This document shows, in pieces, positions 1 through 7,577 of a stretch of DNA of 20,857 bases. Where the stretch lies: assembly GCA_910578235.1 (NCBI GenBank), contig CAJTPP010000009.1:1-20857 (forward strand), given 5' to 3'. Made by a program: the position numbers and the translations under genes. This DNA comes from an uncultured Clostridia bacterium. GTDB taxonomy: Bacteria > Bacillota > Clostridia > UBA1381. The notes under the pieces are model-generated. The model ran no database searches and was not told the origin of the DNA. It saw only the letters and a program-made list of their open reading frames with translations. The first letter of the stretch is position 1. Each line of letters opens with the position of its first letter.

Positions 1-2695
1 AGATATACTTGTACTGTATTCCCGCTTCGTCTGTAACTATCGTGTATTTGTCCTGCGTATTGTACTCAATCGTCCTTGTGCCGCCGTTAGGCATATTATA
101 CTTTACAGGACGGTTCAGCGCGTCATATTCAACCGTTGTAACCGTTCCGTACGAGTCCTTTTTATACGTCGGATAGCCGTATATATTCAGCTTAAACATG
201 TCCGTTACGCTGCCCTCGTCTGCGCCGTCCGCATTCTCGATACCCGTGACAGTATTTGTTATATCTCTTGTTTTCTGCGCGGTATTTGTATACGCGCTGT
301 TTACCTCCGTGTACTCGTCGCTGTCGCTGAGCACGCCGTCACCGTTGCTGTCGCTCGTCCACTGCCTCGCCGATGTTACATTTCCCTCGCTGTCATAACT
401 ATACTTTACCTGAGATTTTATGACGTCGTTCTGAGTAACACGCTCATATTCAACCGACTTGCCGTCAGCCGTCAGTTCTGCGGAAACAATATAATTGCCG
501 TTATAGTGTTGGGCTGTCTTTACTTTATCCGTATAACGGCTGTCTTTCATATGATAGGTGTAACGTATCTTTTTATGTCCGCTTGTTTCCATTGCAAGCA
601 GATCGGGATAACCGTCTACATATTGATATGATGATATGTTCTTCACACCGTTATTATTAACGGTAATTGTTTTCGGTTTATTAGCTGTGTCATATACATA
701 CGCTGTGCTTATATAAGGCGATCCTTTAACATCTGTCGCGGTAATCCTCTGTTCTCTCATCAATCCTTTATCATTATACTGCCTTACCGTTTTGTTTTTT
801 TGTGACTCGTTTATTTCCGTAGATGTGACTTCTCTTCCGCTGTTTGTGAAAGAATACTCCCTTTTATTTACTTCCTTGCCGTCAGATATATCATACGAAG
901 CCACTACCGCATACGCTCCGCGCATGAGCTTACTTTCATCAGACTGATAATACTGGCACTTATACTTATATCTCGTTTCCGCGCCTGTCGGATAAATAAT
1001 CCTCTCTATATTACTGTTTGTCGAATGTAATTCCGTGTCATAATATACTTTAGGATATTCGTTAATATCAACTGATAACTCTCTATGCGCATTTATTACC
1101 TTTGCTTCTCTCGCGTCATATATAGTCTTTTCACCAAGCTGATTTGTTACTGTAAAACGCTGTACATTCTTTTGCTTAATGGGGCTGTCATTATCCAATT
1201 CGGAAGCGGGCAGTGTTGAAGTCTCATATGTTATTGTTTTTGTTTCACCCTCAGTATCATCATAATATGATACTATGGTCTTCTCTGAATTATGCTCTAT
1301 ATTTATTTCCCGTCCGTAGGTGTCCGTTATTATTGATATATATGAGAAATTGCTGTCATATTCATATGTTATTCTGTTGCCGTATATATCTTCAACCGCT
1401 ACAATTCTCGGAATTTGCTTTCTCGCACGCTTAAGGCTCTCTACTGCTGCCGGATCATAAAAATAATATGTATAACCGCGATTATCCTTAACGGTAAAAT
1501 TATACCGCAATCCATTATTTAAAGTCTGCTCTTTCAATAACTTTTCTATTTTCAGATAACGATTATTCTTACATGAAAATGTTGACGTATAAGTATCTTC
1601 TTTACCTGTGGAAGCACTGTTCTTAGTATATATATCATTGCCTTCAAGATTATATATATTACCGTCCAAATCACGAAACGCTCCGCTGTATTCACCTCTA
1701 TAGATACTGTTTTCCTTGTTGTGAGTTATTTCATTGCTGTATTTATATAAAAAGACATCCGGCATCACCAAATTCCAGTTGTCACCCAAGCTGTTGTTCT
1801 CTAAAAGCAAGTTCCATGATGCAATATCATACTGGCTTCCTCCATCTTCAAAATAAGTGAACGGTCCGTGCTCAACAGCACTGTCATATGCATAAAAATC
1901 ATATGATGTACTATCCGTAATTTTATTATAAATATCCTCAAATTTATAAAATGAATATGTAACTCCGTCTTTTTTATAAGAATATTGCGCAAGATTTTTT
2001 AACCCGATCAATCTGTTTCCATTATACATGTATGTATAGAAATCATCTTCCGTATAAAATGCTATATATATTCTCTCATTTGTCGATGTGTTTTTGAATG
2101 CGGCCATATATCTCATTTGTTCATTTGCATCTTCATTGTTGCCGCTTAAGCTGTATACTTTGTTATAATCCTGATTGTCATGGCGTCTTTTCAGTACAAA
2201 GTCGAGTCCGTTTTTACCGGGGAGAGACAGGTCGGTTTCCTCTATCGTAAGACGGTTCGTATTTCCCGACACTCTTTGTCCGTCCGCTTTTTTCTCATAC
2301 GGCTTCAAATAATCGTCGCCAAACTGCGTCGAAAACATCTCATTCCAAACACTCGCCGTAGTATTTGTTTCACTGAACAATGATACGTCAAACGGATTGG
2401 GTAACACTGTTCCCATAAGATTATATTCTTCTTCCGGAAGCTCTATATCATCAGTTATTATTTCTGTATGCACCATAGGCTCATATTTTTCCGCCTCTGA
2501 CTCTGTTTCATCGACAGTATAATATGTTTCTGTCTGCGGTATTTGCGTAGGCTCCGCTTCCGCCGCTTCATCTGATATATCCCACGGAGCTTCTGCCGAT
2601 ATTTCTGTCTCATCATTATCATTTATTTCTGCCAGCGCGGGAACGGCGTTCAGCAGCACTGACACAGTTATTAATATACTTATTATTCTTTTCAT
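1..2695 (-). CDS. Secreted RHS/YD-repeat protein, C-terminus beyond the window (partial)
   Basis: An open frame runs without a stop from an ATG at 2695 to the left edge, giving 898 codons; the C-terminal part is missing. Residues 1-22 form a signal peptide (MKRIISILITVSVLLNAVPA, then LA). An acidic linker follows to about residue 90. Around residues 148-172 is the motif TDLSLPGKNGLDFVLKRRH, which is typical of the N-terminal region of Firmicute RHS proteins. YD/RHS-type repeats are visible near residues 430-470 (DIYGNRITYEYDSN, DTYGREINIEH), 760-775 (VKYSYDSEGNVTSARQW) and 850-865 (VEYDALNRPVKY). An EF-hand-like loop lies at 782-793. RHS proteins form hollow beta-cocoon shells; some carry C-terminal toxins and others act as wall or adhesion proteins. 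The effector end is not visible here, so toxin function cannot be claimed. A G-rich Shine-Dalgarno lies at about 2700-2708. The start is 18 bp after the Kelch gene stop, so the two are cotranscribed. Confidence 0.93.
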   Translation of the reverse strand, partial: MKRIISILITVSVLLNAVPALAEINDNDETEISAEAPWDISDEAAEAEPTQIPQTETYYTVDETESEAEKYEPMVHTEIITDDIELPEEEYNLMGTVLPNPFDVSLFSETNTTASVWNEMFSTQFGDDYLKPYEKKADGQRVSGNTNRLTIEETDLSLPGKNGLDFVLKRRHDNQDYNKVYSLSGNNEDANEQMRYMAAFKNTSTNERIYIAFYTEDDFYTYMYNGNRLIGLKNLAQYSYKKDGVTYSFYKFEDIYNKITDSTSYDFYAYDSAVEHGPFTYFEDGGSQYDIASWNLLLENNSLGDNWNLVMPDVFLYKYSNEITHNKENSIYRGEYSGAFRDLDGNIYNLEGNDIYTKNSASTGKEDTYTSTFSCKNNRYLKIEKLLKEQTLNNGLRYNFTVKDNRGYTYYFYDPAAVESLKRARKQIPRIVAVEDIYGNRITYEYDSNFSYISIITDTYGREINIEHNSEKTIVSYYDDTEGETKTITYETSTLPASELDNDSPIKQKNVQRFTVTNQLGEKTIYDAREAKVINAHRELSVDINEYPKVYYDTELHSTNSNIERIIYPTGAETRYKYKCQYYQSDESKLMRGAYAVVASYDISDGKEVNKREYSFTNSGREVTSTEINESQKNKTVRQYNDKGLMREQRITATDVKGSPYISTAYVYDTANKPKTITVNNNGVKNISSYQYVDGYPDLLAMETSGHKKIRYTYHMKDSRYTDKVKTAQHYNGNYIVSAELTADGKSVEYERVTQNDVIKSQVKYSYDSEGNVTSARQWTSDSNGDGVLSDSDEYTEVNSAYTNTAQKTRDITNTVTGIENADGADEGSVTDMFKLNIYGYPTYKKDSYGTVTTVEYDALNRPVKYNMPNGGTRTIEYNTQDKYTIVTDEAGIQYKYI
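317..352 (-). other. EF-hand-like calcium loop within the RHS protein
   Basis: Codons for residues 782-793 of the RHS protein read DSNGDGVLSDSD. This puts D, N, D, G and D at positions 1, 3, 5, 6 and 12 of a canonical EF-hand/dockerin-type loop. Only one loop is visible, so it is a single calcium-site candidate and not a dockerin module. YD-repeat proteins are rich in D, G and N, so a chance match is possible. Confidence 0.45.
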
Positions 2696-2713
2696 AAACT
2701 CACCCCTTATCCC

Positions 2714-4249
2714 CTACTTTGTCATTCTGTATGTAATAGTTCTTTGTCCTGATGAATTTGCTCTCAGCCATATAACATTAACTGTTTCGGACACTTTTTT
2801 GCCTGACGGAATGTCTTCGGAACATACAAACGACAAGCCGTTAGACTCCGCCTCTGTGATCCGTATATCTGTACCTCTGACATTATCTTTAGACGGCCGC
2901 CTGTCAATATCGTCTGTAAGCGCGCAGGCGTCTATAACAGAAAAACTGCCCTTAGGATATTCAACTGTAAATGTATATCCTTCAAAAGTGCTCATATTAT
3001 TCACATTTACAAAAATATAATAATCCTTATCATTTTCAACATTCAGCGTCACAGTGTTTCCGTAAGCTGTGACTACACCGTTTATCTGACCGTCACCTTT
3101 AACAAAATCACCGTAATAAACGGAATACTTATATGTATTTGAATTGTAGCTTCTTGACGCTATATCATATCCGCCTGCGCAATACAAATATCCGTCATAA
3201 ATCACATGCGGCATATATCGAAGCGTTGCCGGATACGCTTCCAGAAATACTGTCGACGTATCCTGAACATCTTCTTCTATTATCATTTCTTCTATTGTAT
3301 ATGAGGACGAAGTTGAGTTATACGAAAAAACAAGAGCTTTTTCCTTGCCCCATGTAACCGAAACGTATTCTCTGCCTTTAGGTGTCATTTGAGTCATTTG
3401 CTCCATATCCGACGCCAGATATATATTAACTCCCATATATTCATATTTTTGATTAAGACCTCCGTACAGACAGACAAATCCTTTTACAAAACCGGCTTTC
3501 GCGCCGACACGTATTAACGACTCATCAAAACCTGATGTAACCTTATTCCATGTATCATCTGACATATCATAATACTCATAACTGTTCACAAAGCCCTTTG
3601 CATCCCTGCCTCCGAAAACATATATTTTATTGTCTGTGCACAGCGACGCTGCCCTATCGCGTCTTTCCAGCATAGGCGTGCCGACAGTCCATTCGCCTGT
3701 TAAAGTATTATATATCTGAACATCATTAAGATATGTATTGTTTATATACCCGCCGATTATATATATACTGTCATCCACAGCCACTGCCGAAAATCCGTTT
3801 GCGGCTTTTGGTAATGATGTTATATTCTCCCACGAAGCTGTATTCTTGTTATATTTTTCTATAGAATATACATATCCTGAATTACCAAATCCGCCAACGG
3901 CATACATCTCCTTATTTATAACTAATATGTCAAAATCTGCTCGTCCTGACGCTAATGCCCCCGCTTCTTCCCACCGGTCGGCTGACGGAGGATTTAAATC
4001 ATATAATTCCTCGCCGCTATCATTATTGTCATCACCGGCGGTTTCAACATCTTCCTTGTCAGTTTTCTCGGACACCTCAATATCAGACATACTATTATCC
4101 TGATCAATTATACTTTCCGCATCCAATATTTCTCCCGAAACAGGAACGACATCAATACTCATGCCTTCCTCATTTTCCCCCTCCGCATATATGCGGCAAG
4201 CGAAAAACATAAATATCACAGATAATATTACACTCATATATTTTTTCAT
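2714..4249 (-). CDS. Secreted Kelch-repeat protein with C-terminal beta domain
   Basis: The product is 511 aa. Residues 1-22 are a signal peptide ending near RIYA-EG, followed by an acidic linker (to about residue 88) rich in D and E. Kelch blades follow from about residue 95 to 380. The paired-glycine motifs are clear: YAVGGFGN, YIIGGYIN, YVFGGRDA, CLYGGLNQ and YCAGGYDI, with the conserved W in SWENI, EWTVG and TWNKV. Five GG motifs indicate a five- to six-bladed propeller. The C-terminal 130 residues (about 385-511) look like a separate beta-sandwich; FVNVNNMSTFEGYTFTVEYP is faintly cohesin-like. Kelch propellers bind proteins or sugars; no catalytic residues of a galactose-oxidase type are evident. 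The Shine-Dalgarno GGAGGGG is at about 4255-4261, and the start is 12 bp after the upstream stop. It lies between the LamG-like and RHS genes in one operon. The ligand is unknown. Confidence 0.9.
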   Translation of the reverse strand: MKKYMSVILSVIFMFFACRIYAEGENEEGMSIDVVPVSGEILDAESIIDQDNSMSDIEVSEKTDKEDVETAGDDNNDSGEELYDLNPPSADRWEEAGALASGRADFDILVINKEMYAVGGFGNSGYVYSIEKYNKNTASWENITSLPKAANGFSAVAVDDSIYIIGGYINNTYLNDVQIYNTLTGEWTVGTPMLERRDRAASLCTDNKIYVFGGRDAKGFVNSYEYYDMSDDTWNKVTSGFDESLIRVGAKAGFVKGFVCLYGGLNQKYEYMGVNIYLASDMEQMTQMTPKGREYVSVTWGKEKALVFSYNSTSSSYTIEEMIIEEDVQDTSTVFLEAYPATLRYMPHVIYDGYLYCAGGYDIASRSYNSNTYKYSVYYGDFVKGDGQINGVVTAYGNTVTLNVENDKDYYIFVNVNNMSTFEGYTFTVEYPKGSFSVIDACALTDDIDRRPSKDNVRGTDIRITEAESNGLSFVCSEDIPSGKKVSETVNVIWLRANSSGQRTITYRMTK

Positions 4250-4261
4250 ATAAACCCCTCC

Positions 4262-5230
4262 TTAGTTAGTAATGTTTACCGCGAATTTAGCTTCATATGT
4301 AACATCACCCGCTGTCTTCACAGCTTCTATAATAACAATGCCCGGATCAATTGAAGATGATGCTGTTAACACGCCTGTATTTTCATCAATTGAAACTCCA
4401 TTCTTTGCATTCACCAGACTCCATACGACCGTACCGTTTGGAAGCGTTGTCAGCTCTCCGTCACTGTCCTTTCCGAGAAAATAATATGTTGACTTAGATC
4501 CTTTTTTTACATATGGTGATCCGTAAATATAACTGCTGTCACAAGATACCTCGCCTATTTTCACATTGTCCAGACACATATCCGTTGTCGACGAAAATGT
4601 AATCATATTAATGTCGTCTATATCATTAATAGTCGGGAAATGTTCATACACCGCAAGCAAGCTGTCCGTATCTCTGTCAGATATATATACGCTTTGCCAG
4701 TGTTCACTGAGATTTACTTTGACAGTAACACTATACCATTTGTCCGCTTCTACAGGCAAATACTGTCCGTCTATGCCCTTTAATCTCTGAAATCCTCCCG
4801 ATCCGCTCTGAACCTGAAAATATCCCTGATCCTTTGCCAGCCTGGCAACAAGAGTCGTCTGATTGCTTCCCGAGCCTGTTCTGTTTTTAAACTGTATTTC
4901 TCCGTTACGAGCGGTTTCTGTCTCCGAATATTTCAAATCATAACTTGCCTGTATAAGCTTCTGCGAGGCTTCCGCTCTGTACGCGACAACATCAAAATAT
5001 TTTCTGTCCTTATTTGCTTGTCCATTATAGTATAAATTCATATATGTATTTCCATTTTCTTCTTTTAAAAAGTCCCATAGCGCATTATTATATAATCTTT
5101 CCCACTCCCATTTTTCATCCTCAAAATCATAATATACATTTGTTCCTGCGGCTATCGCTGAATACAACAACGCCGCCGCTGTCACAATCAAAACAGCAGT
5201 CAATGATATAAACTTGTATTTTTTCTTCAT
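4262..5230 (-). CDS. Secreted protein with LamG-like jelly-roll and bacterial Ig-like domains
   Basis: The product is 322 aa and is the first gene of the secreted trio. Residues 1-28 are a signal peptide or membrane anchor (positively charged KKKYK, then a hydrophobic stretch to YSAIAAG). Residues about 33-230 look like a concanavalin-A/LamG-like beta-sandwich, starting with VYYDFEDEKWEWE and ending with MCLDNVKIGEV, which is the usual closing strand of carbohydrate-binding jelly rolls. Residues about 235-322 resemble a bacterial Ig-like fold, including VVWSLVNAKNGVSIDENTGVLTAS, the characteristic Big_2-type core. No catalytic motif is seen; binding to a polysaccharide or cell-wall glycan is the likely role but is inferred from fold only. 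An AGGGGG Shine-Dalgarno lies at about 5238-5243. A strong promoter is centred 85 bp upstream. Confidence 0.82.
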   Translation of the reverse strand: MKKKYKFISLTAVLIVTAAALLYSAIAAGTNVYYDFEDEKWEWERLYNNALWDFLKEENGNTYMNLYYNGQANKDRKYFDVVAYRAEASQKLIQASYDLKYSETETARNGEIQFKNRTGSGSNQTTLVARLAKDQGYFQVQSGSGGFQRLKGIDGQYLPVEADKWYSVTVKVNLSEHWQSVYISDRDTDSLLAVYEHFPTINDIDDINMITFSSTTDMCLDNVKIGEVSCDSSYIYGSPYVKKGSKSTYYFLGKDSDGELTTLPNGTVVWSLVNAKNGVSIDENTGVLTASSSIDPGIVIIEAVKTAGDVTYEAKFAVNITN

Positions 5231-5303
5231 TTTTATTCCCCCTATGTAACTTAAATTAATATTTATTAATGTCTCTCCTAAGACATATGATATTGATAAT
5301 CCC

Positions 5304-5332
5304 AGTATATGACAGCGTTTTTACGCTGTCAA
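5304..5332 (-). promoter_or_regulatory. Near-perfect sigma-A promoter of the secreted trio operon
   Basis: On the minus strand, TTGACA (5327-5332) and TATACT (5304-5309) are separated by exactly 17 bases. Transcription would start near 5297, leaving a leader of about 66 nt before the ATG at 5230. The spacer holds most of a palindrome. Confidence 0.8.
5311..5330. promoter_or_regulatory. Palindrome in the promoter spacer, candidate operator
   Basis: The sequence GACAGCGTTTTTACGCTGTC is an inverted repeat with 8-bp arms around four T. It overlaps the end of the -35 box and fills the space up to the -10 box, so a bound protein would block RNA polymerase. As RNA it would not be in the transcript, so a DNA-level role is more likely than a terminator. 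Confidence 0.6.
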
Positions 5333-5341
5333 TACATCTTG

Positions 5342-5373
5342 CAACTTCGGTAATAATAATACATCTTTGGTAA
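5342..5373 (-). promoter_or_regulatory. Two 12-bp direct repeats upstream of the -35 box, candidate LytTR-regulator site
   Basis: Minus-strand TTACCAAAGATG (5362-5373) and TTACCGAAGTTG (5342-5353) match at 10 of 12 positions. They are spaced 20 bp start to start, and the nearer copy ends 9 bp before the -35 box. Paired direct repeats at about two helical turns just upstream of a promoter are the known layout for LytTR regulators such as VirR, AgrA and ComE. The next gene upstream encodes a LytTR regulator. The exact bases are not a clear match to a published consensus. Confidence 0.5.
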
Positions 5374-5390
5374 ACAAAACATACACAATA

Positions 5391-5419
5391 AAAAAACTGT
5401 TCAATCTGAACAGTTTTTT
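5391..5419 (-). terminator. Rho-independent terminator after the LytTR regulator gene
   Basis: Perfect 13-bp arms AAAAAACTGTTCA and TGAACAGTTTTTT flank a 3-nt loop. On the minus strand the stem ends in six T, 34 bp after the regulator stop codon. It is symmetric and could work in both directions. It insulates the regulator transcript from the secreted trio promoter downstream. Confidence 0.85.
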
Positions 5420-5452
5420 ACGCATTTCACTTTTTATATTATTTATAAATAA

Positions 5453-6178
5453 TCACAAATGCTTTGCTGACATAAACATCTTTTTATCAAACGGCTGAAA
5501 CTTTCTGCGCGACATATCCGCTACATATGTTCTGCCCGCATATGACATTTTAACATCCTTCTTACTGTATTCAGTCACATAATTCAAGTTAATAAAATAG
5601 CTTTGATGTGACGCGGCAAAATAATTCACCTGCTGCTCTATCTTATTTTTTATGACTGAAAACAATTCCGAAGCGATAAAATCCCTCTCTTTCGAAACAA
5701 TATGCGTATGCCGTCCTATATTTTCTATGTAAATAATAGATCCTACCGAAAGTCTGACAGAAAGTCTGTTCTTATAACCCGTAACCAAAATTGTTTTGTT
5801 TCTGCTGTTTATTCTCTGTAACGCGCTGTCAATACCTAAGCTCAATCTGTTTTTGTCAACAGGCTTAATAAGATATCTAAGAGCATTGACATCAAAAGCG
5901 TTATCAAGATAGAAAGAATAACTTGTAAGAAAAAATACAAGACAGTTCTTTTTTCTTTCCTCAATTTTTTTTGCAAGCTCAATTCCGCTTAACTCCGGCA
6001 TCTCAACATCCAAAAAAACAATATCATATATTATCTCTGTCTCCAATAGTTCTTTCGGAGAAGAGAATGTCTGCAATTTATATTGAATTTCCTTTTCATC
6101 AAATATATCACAGATAAGCTGAGCCTCAGTTCTAAGAACTTCTCTTTCGTTATCACATAATGCTATATATAAAATCAT
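5453..6178 (-). CDS. LytTR-family response regulator (AgrA/VirR type), no partner kinase nearby
   Basis: The product is 241 aa, a normal length for the family. Residues 1-120 are a receiver domain: acidic pocket D9 with N10 beside it, phospho-acceptor D57 in IVFLDVEMP, T85 in FFLTSY and K105 in LIKPV. Residues about 130-238 are a LytTR DNA-binding domain (ILVTGYKNRLSVRLSVGSIIYIEN, then FAASHQSYFINLNYVTEYSKKDV). All phosphorylation residues are intact, so it should be controlled by a histidine kinase, but none is in the window. LytTR regulators usually control secreted or surface products and bind paired direct repeats. It is 95 bp after the GH88 gene and may share its transcript; the intervening bases 6179-6273 hold no gene. 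It ends at a strong terminator beyond which lies the secreted trio promoter with paired repeats. The target assignment is inference. Confidence 0.95.
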   Translation of the reverse strand: MILYIALCDNEREVLRTEAQLICDIFDEKEIQYKLQTFSSPKELLETEIIYDIVFLDVEMPELSGIELAKKIEERKKNCLVFFLTSYSFYLDNAFDVNALRYLIKPVDKNRLSLGIDSALQRINSRNKTILVTGYKNRLSVRLSVGSIIYIENIGRHTHIVSKERDFIASELFSVIKNKIEQQVNYFAASHQSYFINLNYVTEYSKKDVKMSYAGRTYVADMSRRKFQPFDKKMFMSAKHL

Positions 6179-6273
6179 TATCTTATCCCACTTTTCATAT
6201 GTTATATATCACATCACAACAGATATCTGATATGACAGCATATTATATCCAAACATCTTCTCCGGTCTTTAGA

Positions 6274-7449
6274 CTACCAGTACAGTTTCCAGTTCTTCGT
6301 CATACGCGTAAGTGCTTCAAGATAGAAATAATCTCCCCATGTATTACATTCATCAACACCGCCGTTAGTACATGTATTTGTCGGTGTTTTACGCGCGTAA
6401 GTTCCATGCAGCAGCAAACCGTTTGACTGCTTTACACTTGTCACTGCGCACAAATCAGCATGAGCTTTCATAATGCGCATCGCCGCGTCTGTATAATACT
6501 TAGCCTCATCATCATCAAGATATTTTGACATTTCCAGCATACCGCACACCGCGATCACTCCCGCGGACGAATCGCGCGGCTCGTCACTTCCCGTATCAAA
6601 ATCAAAATCCCAGTACGGTATTAAATCATCAGGAAGATGCTCTATAAAATAGTCTGTAACGCGTCTGAATATATCTATATATTCAGCTTTTCCAAGTTTG
6701 GAATACGCAATCGCGCTGCCGTATATACCCCATGCCTGACCTCGCGACCACGCCGAGCCATCACGGTTACCCTGACATGTAACTCCCCTTTTCGGCAAAC
6801 CTGTTTCAGGATCAAAGAAATATGTATGATAAGTTGAATTGTCGGGACGTATTATATTTTTCATTGCTGTTTTTATATGTCTTTCAGCTTTCTCTCTGTA
6901 TTTCGCGTCGCCTGTAACCTCGCTCGCCCAGAACAGCAGCGGCATATTCATAAGACAATCTATAATCAGCCTGTAATTATCAGCCGCCCCCATTTCTCCC
7001 CATGCCTGAAAAAACTCACCTTTTTCATGAAATCTTCCAAGAAGATTATCTGCGGCAAGAATAGCCGCCTTTTTACCCGCTTCACTTCCCGTAAGCTTAT
7101 AAGCGGCCACGCATGACGGACTGTATAAAAAACCCATATCATGATGATCTGTATTAATATGATTTTCTATTCTGTAAAGAAACTTTTCCACCTGTTTCAG
7201 CGCCGCGTCTTTCAAAATGTCATTTTTACATTTTTCATAGGCAAGCCACAGCTCGCCTGTCCAAAATCCCTCTGTCCAGTCTATGTTATCGAACTCACTG
7301 TAGAAATTATTTTCACTGTTCGCCCCCGGAAAACAATCATAAAATTTATTTACATTAGTTTCTGTAAGCTCGACTGCCTTATTCAGAGCGCGCTCTGTCT
7401 CCTCAGGCGAAATCATGGGATACTTCACAAATTTTTCTCTTGTCATCAT
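6274..7449 (-). CDS. Unsaturated glucuronyl/galacturonyl hydrolase, GH88 family
   Basis: The enzyme hydrolyses the terminal 4,5-unsaturated uronic acid left on oligosaccharides by polysaccharide lyases. The family fold is an (alpha/alpha)6 barrel. Visible family marks are DHHDMGFLY (Asp near residue 104) and IIDCLMNMPLLFWA (Asp near residue 164). These two Asp are about 60 residues apart, as in the two catalytic Asp of Bacillus UGL. The motif SAWSRGQAWGIYGS follows. There is no signal peptide, so it acts in the cytoplasm on imported oligomers. The frame can open at a TTG at 7455, but AAAGGA at 7460-7465 is only 4 nt from it. ATG 7449, with 10 nt spacing, is preferred and gives 391 aa; ATG 7446 is also possible. 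With the pectate lyase and KduD-like gene nearby, unsaturated galacturonyl oligomers from pectin are the likely substrate. GH105 was considered, but the motifs fit GH88 better. Confidence 0.9.
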   Translation of the reverse strand: MMTREKFVKYPMISPEETERALNKAVELTETNVNKFYDCFPGANSENNFYSEFDNIDWTEGFWTGELWLAYEKCKNDILKDAALKQVEKFLYRIENHINTDHHDMGFLYSPSCVAAYKLTGSEAGKKAAILAADNLLGRFHEKGEFFQAWGEMGAADNYRLIIDCLMNMPLLFWASEVTGDAKYREKAERHIKTAMKNIIRPDNSTYHTYFFDPETGLPKRGVTCQGNRDGSAWSRGQAWGIYGSAIAYSKLGKAEYIDIFRRVTDYFIEHLPDDLIPYWDFDFDTGSDEPRDSSAGVIAVCGMLEMSKYLDDDEAKYYTDAAMRIMKAHADLCAVTSVKQSNGLLLHGTYARKTPTNTCTNGGVDECNTWGDYFYLEALTRMTKNWKLYW

Positions 7450-7473
7450 CTTCAATCAATCCTTTCGTTACAT

Positions 7474-7512
7474 ATTATAACATAATTATATCACAAAAGA
7501 CGGACATTGCAA
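7474..7512 (-). promoter_or_regulatory. Possible GH88 promoter overlapping the upstream terminator
   Basis: Two TATAAT boxes lie at 7485-7490 and 7474-7479. The first has TTGCAA (7507-7512) 16 bp upstream, inside the terminator loop. The second has an extended TGtTATAAT form. The transcript leader would be very short, about 20-30 nt. Confidence 0.4.
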
Positions 7513-7521
7513 ATGTCCGTC
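7495..7521 (-). terminator. Rho-independent terminator after rhaB
   Basis: Nine-bp arms GACGGACAT and ATGTCCGTC enclose a 5-nt loop (7499-7521). On the minus strand TTTT follows at 7495-7498. It lies 57 bp after the rhaB stop. Confidence 0.75.
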
Positions 7522-7577
7522 CTGTTTATCTGCCGCCGTTCAGACGCGAATCTTTGCTTTTACATCCACAATAATCA

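Noticed and set aside
1..2695. Contact-dependent toxin call for the RHS protein
   Set aside because: The C-terminal region that would carry the toxin and the immunity gene is outside the window.
3738..4103. A 121-codon plus-strand frame
   Set aside because: Antisense to the well-supported Kelch gene; no ribosome site or domain.
6179..6273. Promoter for the regulator gene (TATAAT in the 95-bp gap)
   Set aside because: No acceptable -35 box at the right distance; cotranscription with GH88 is equally likely.
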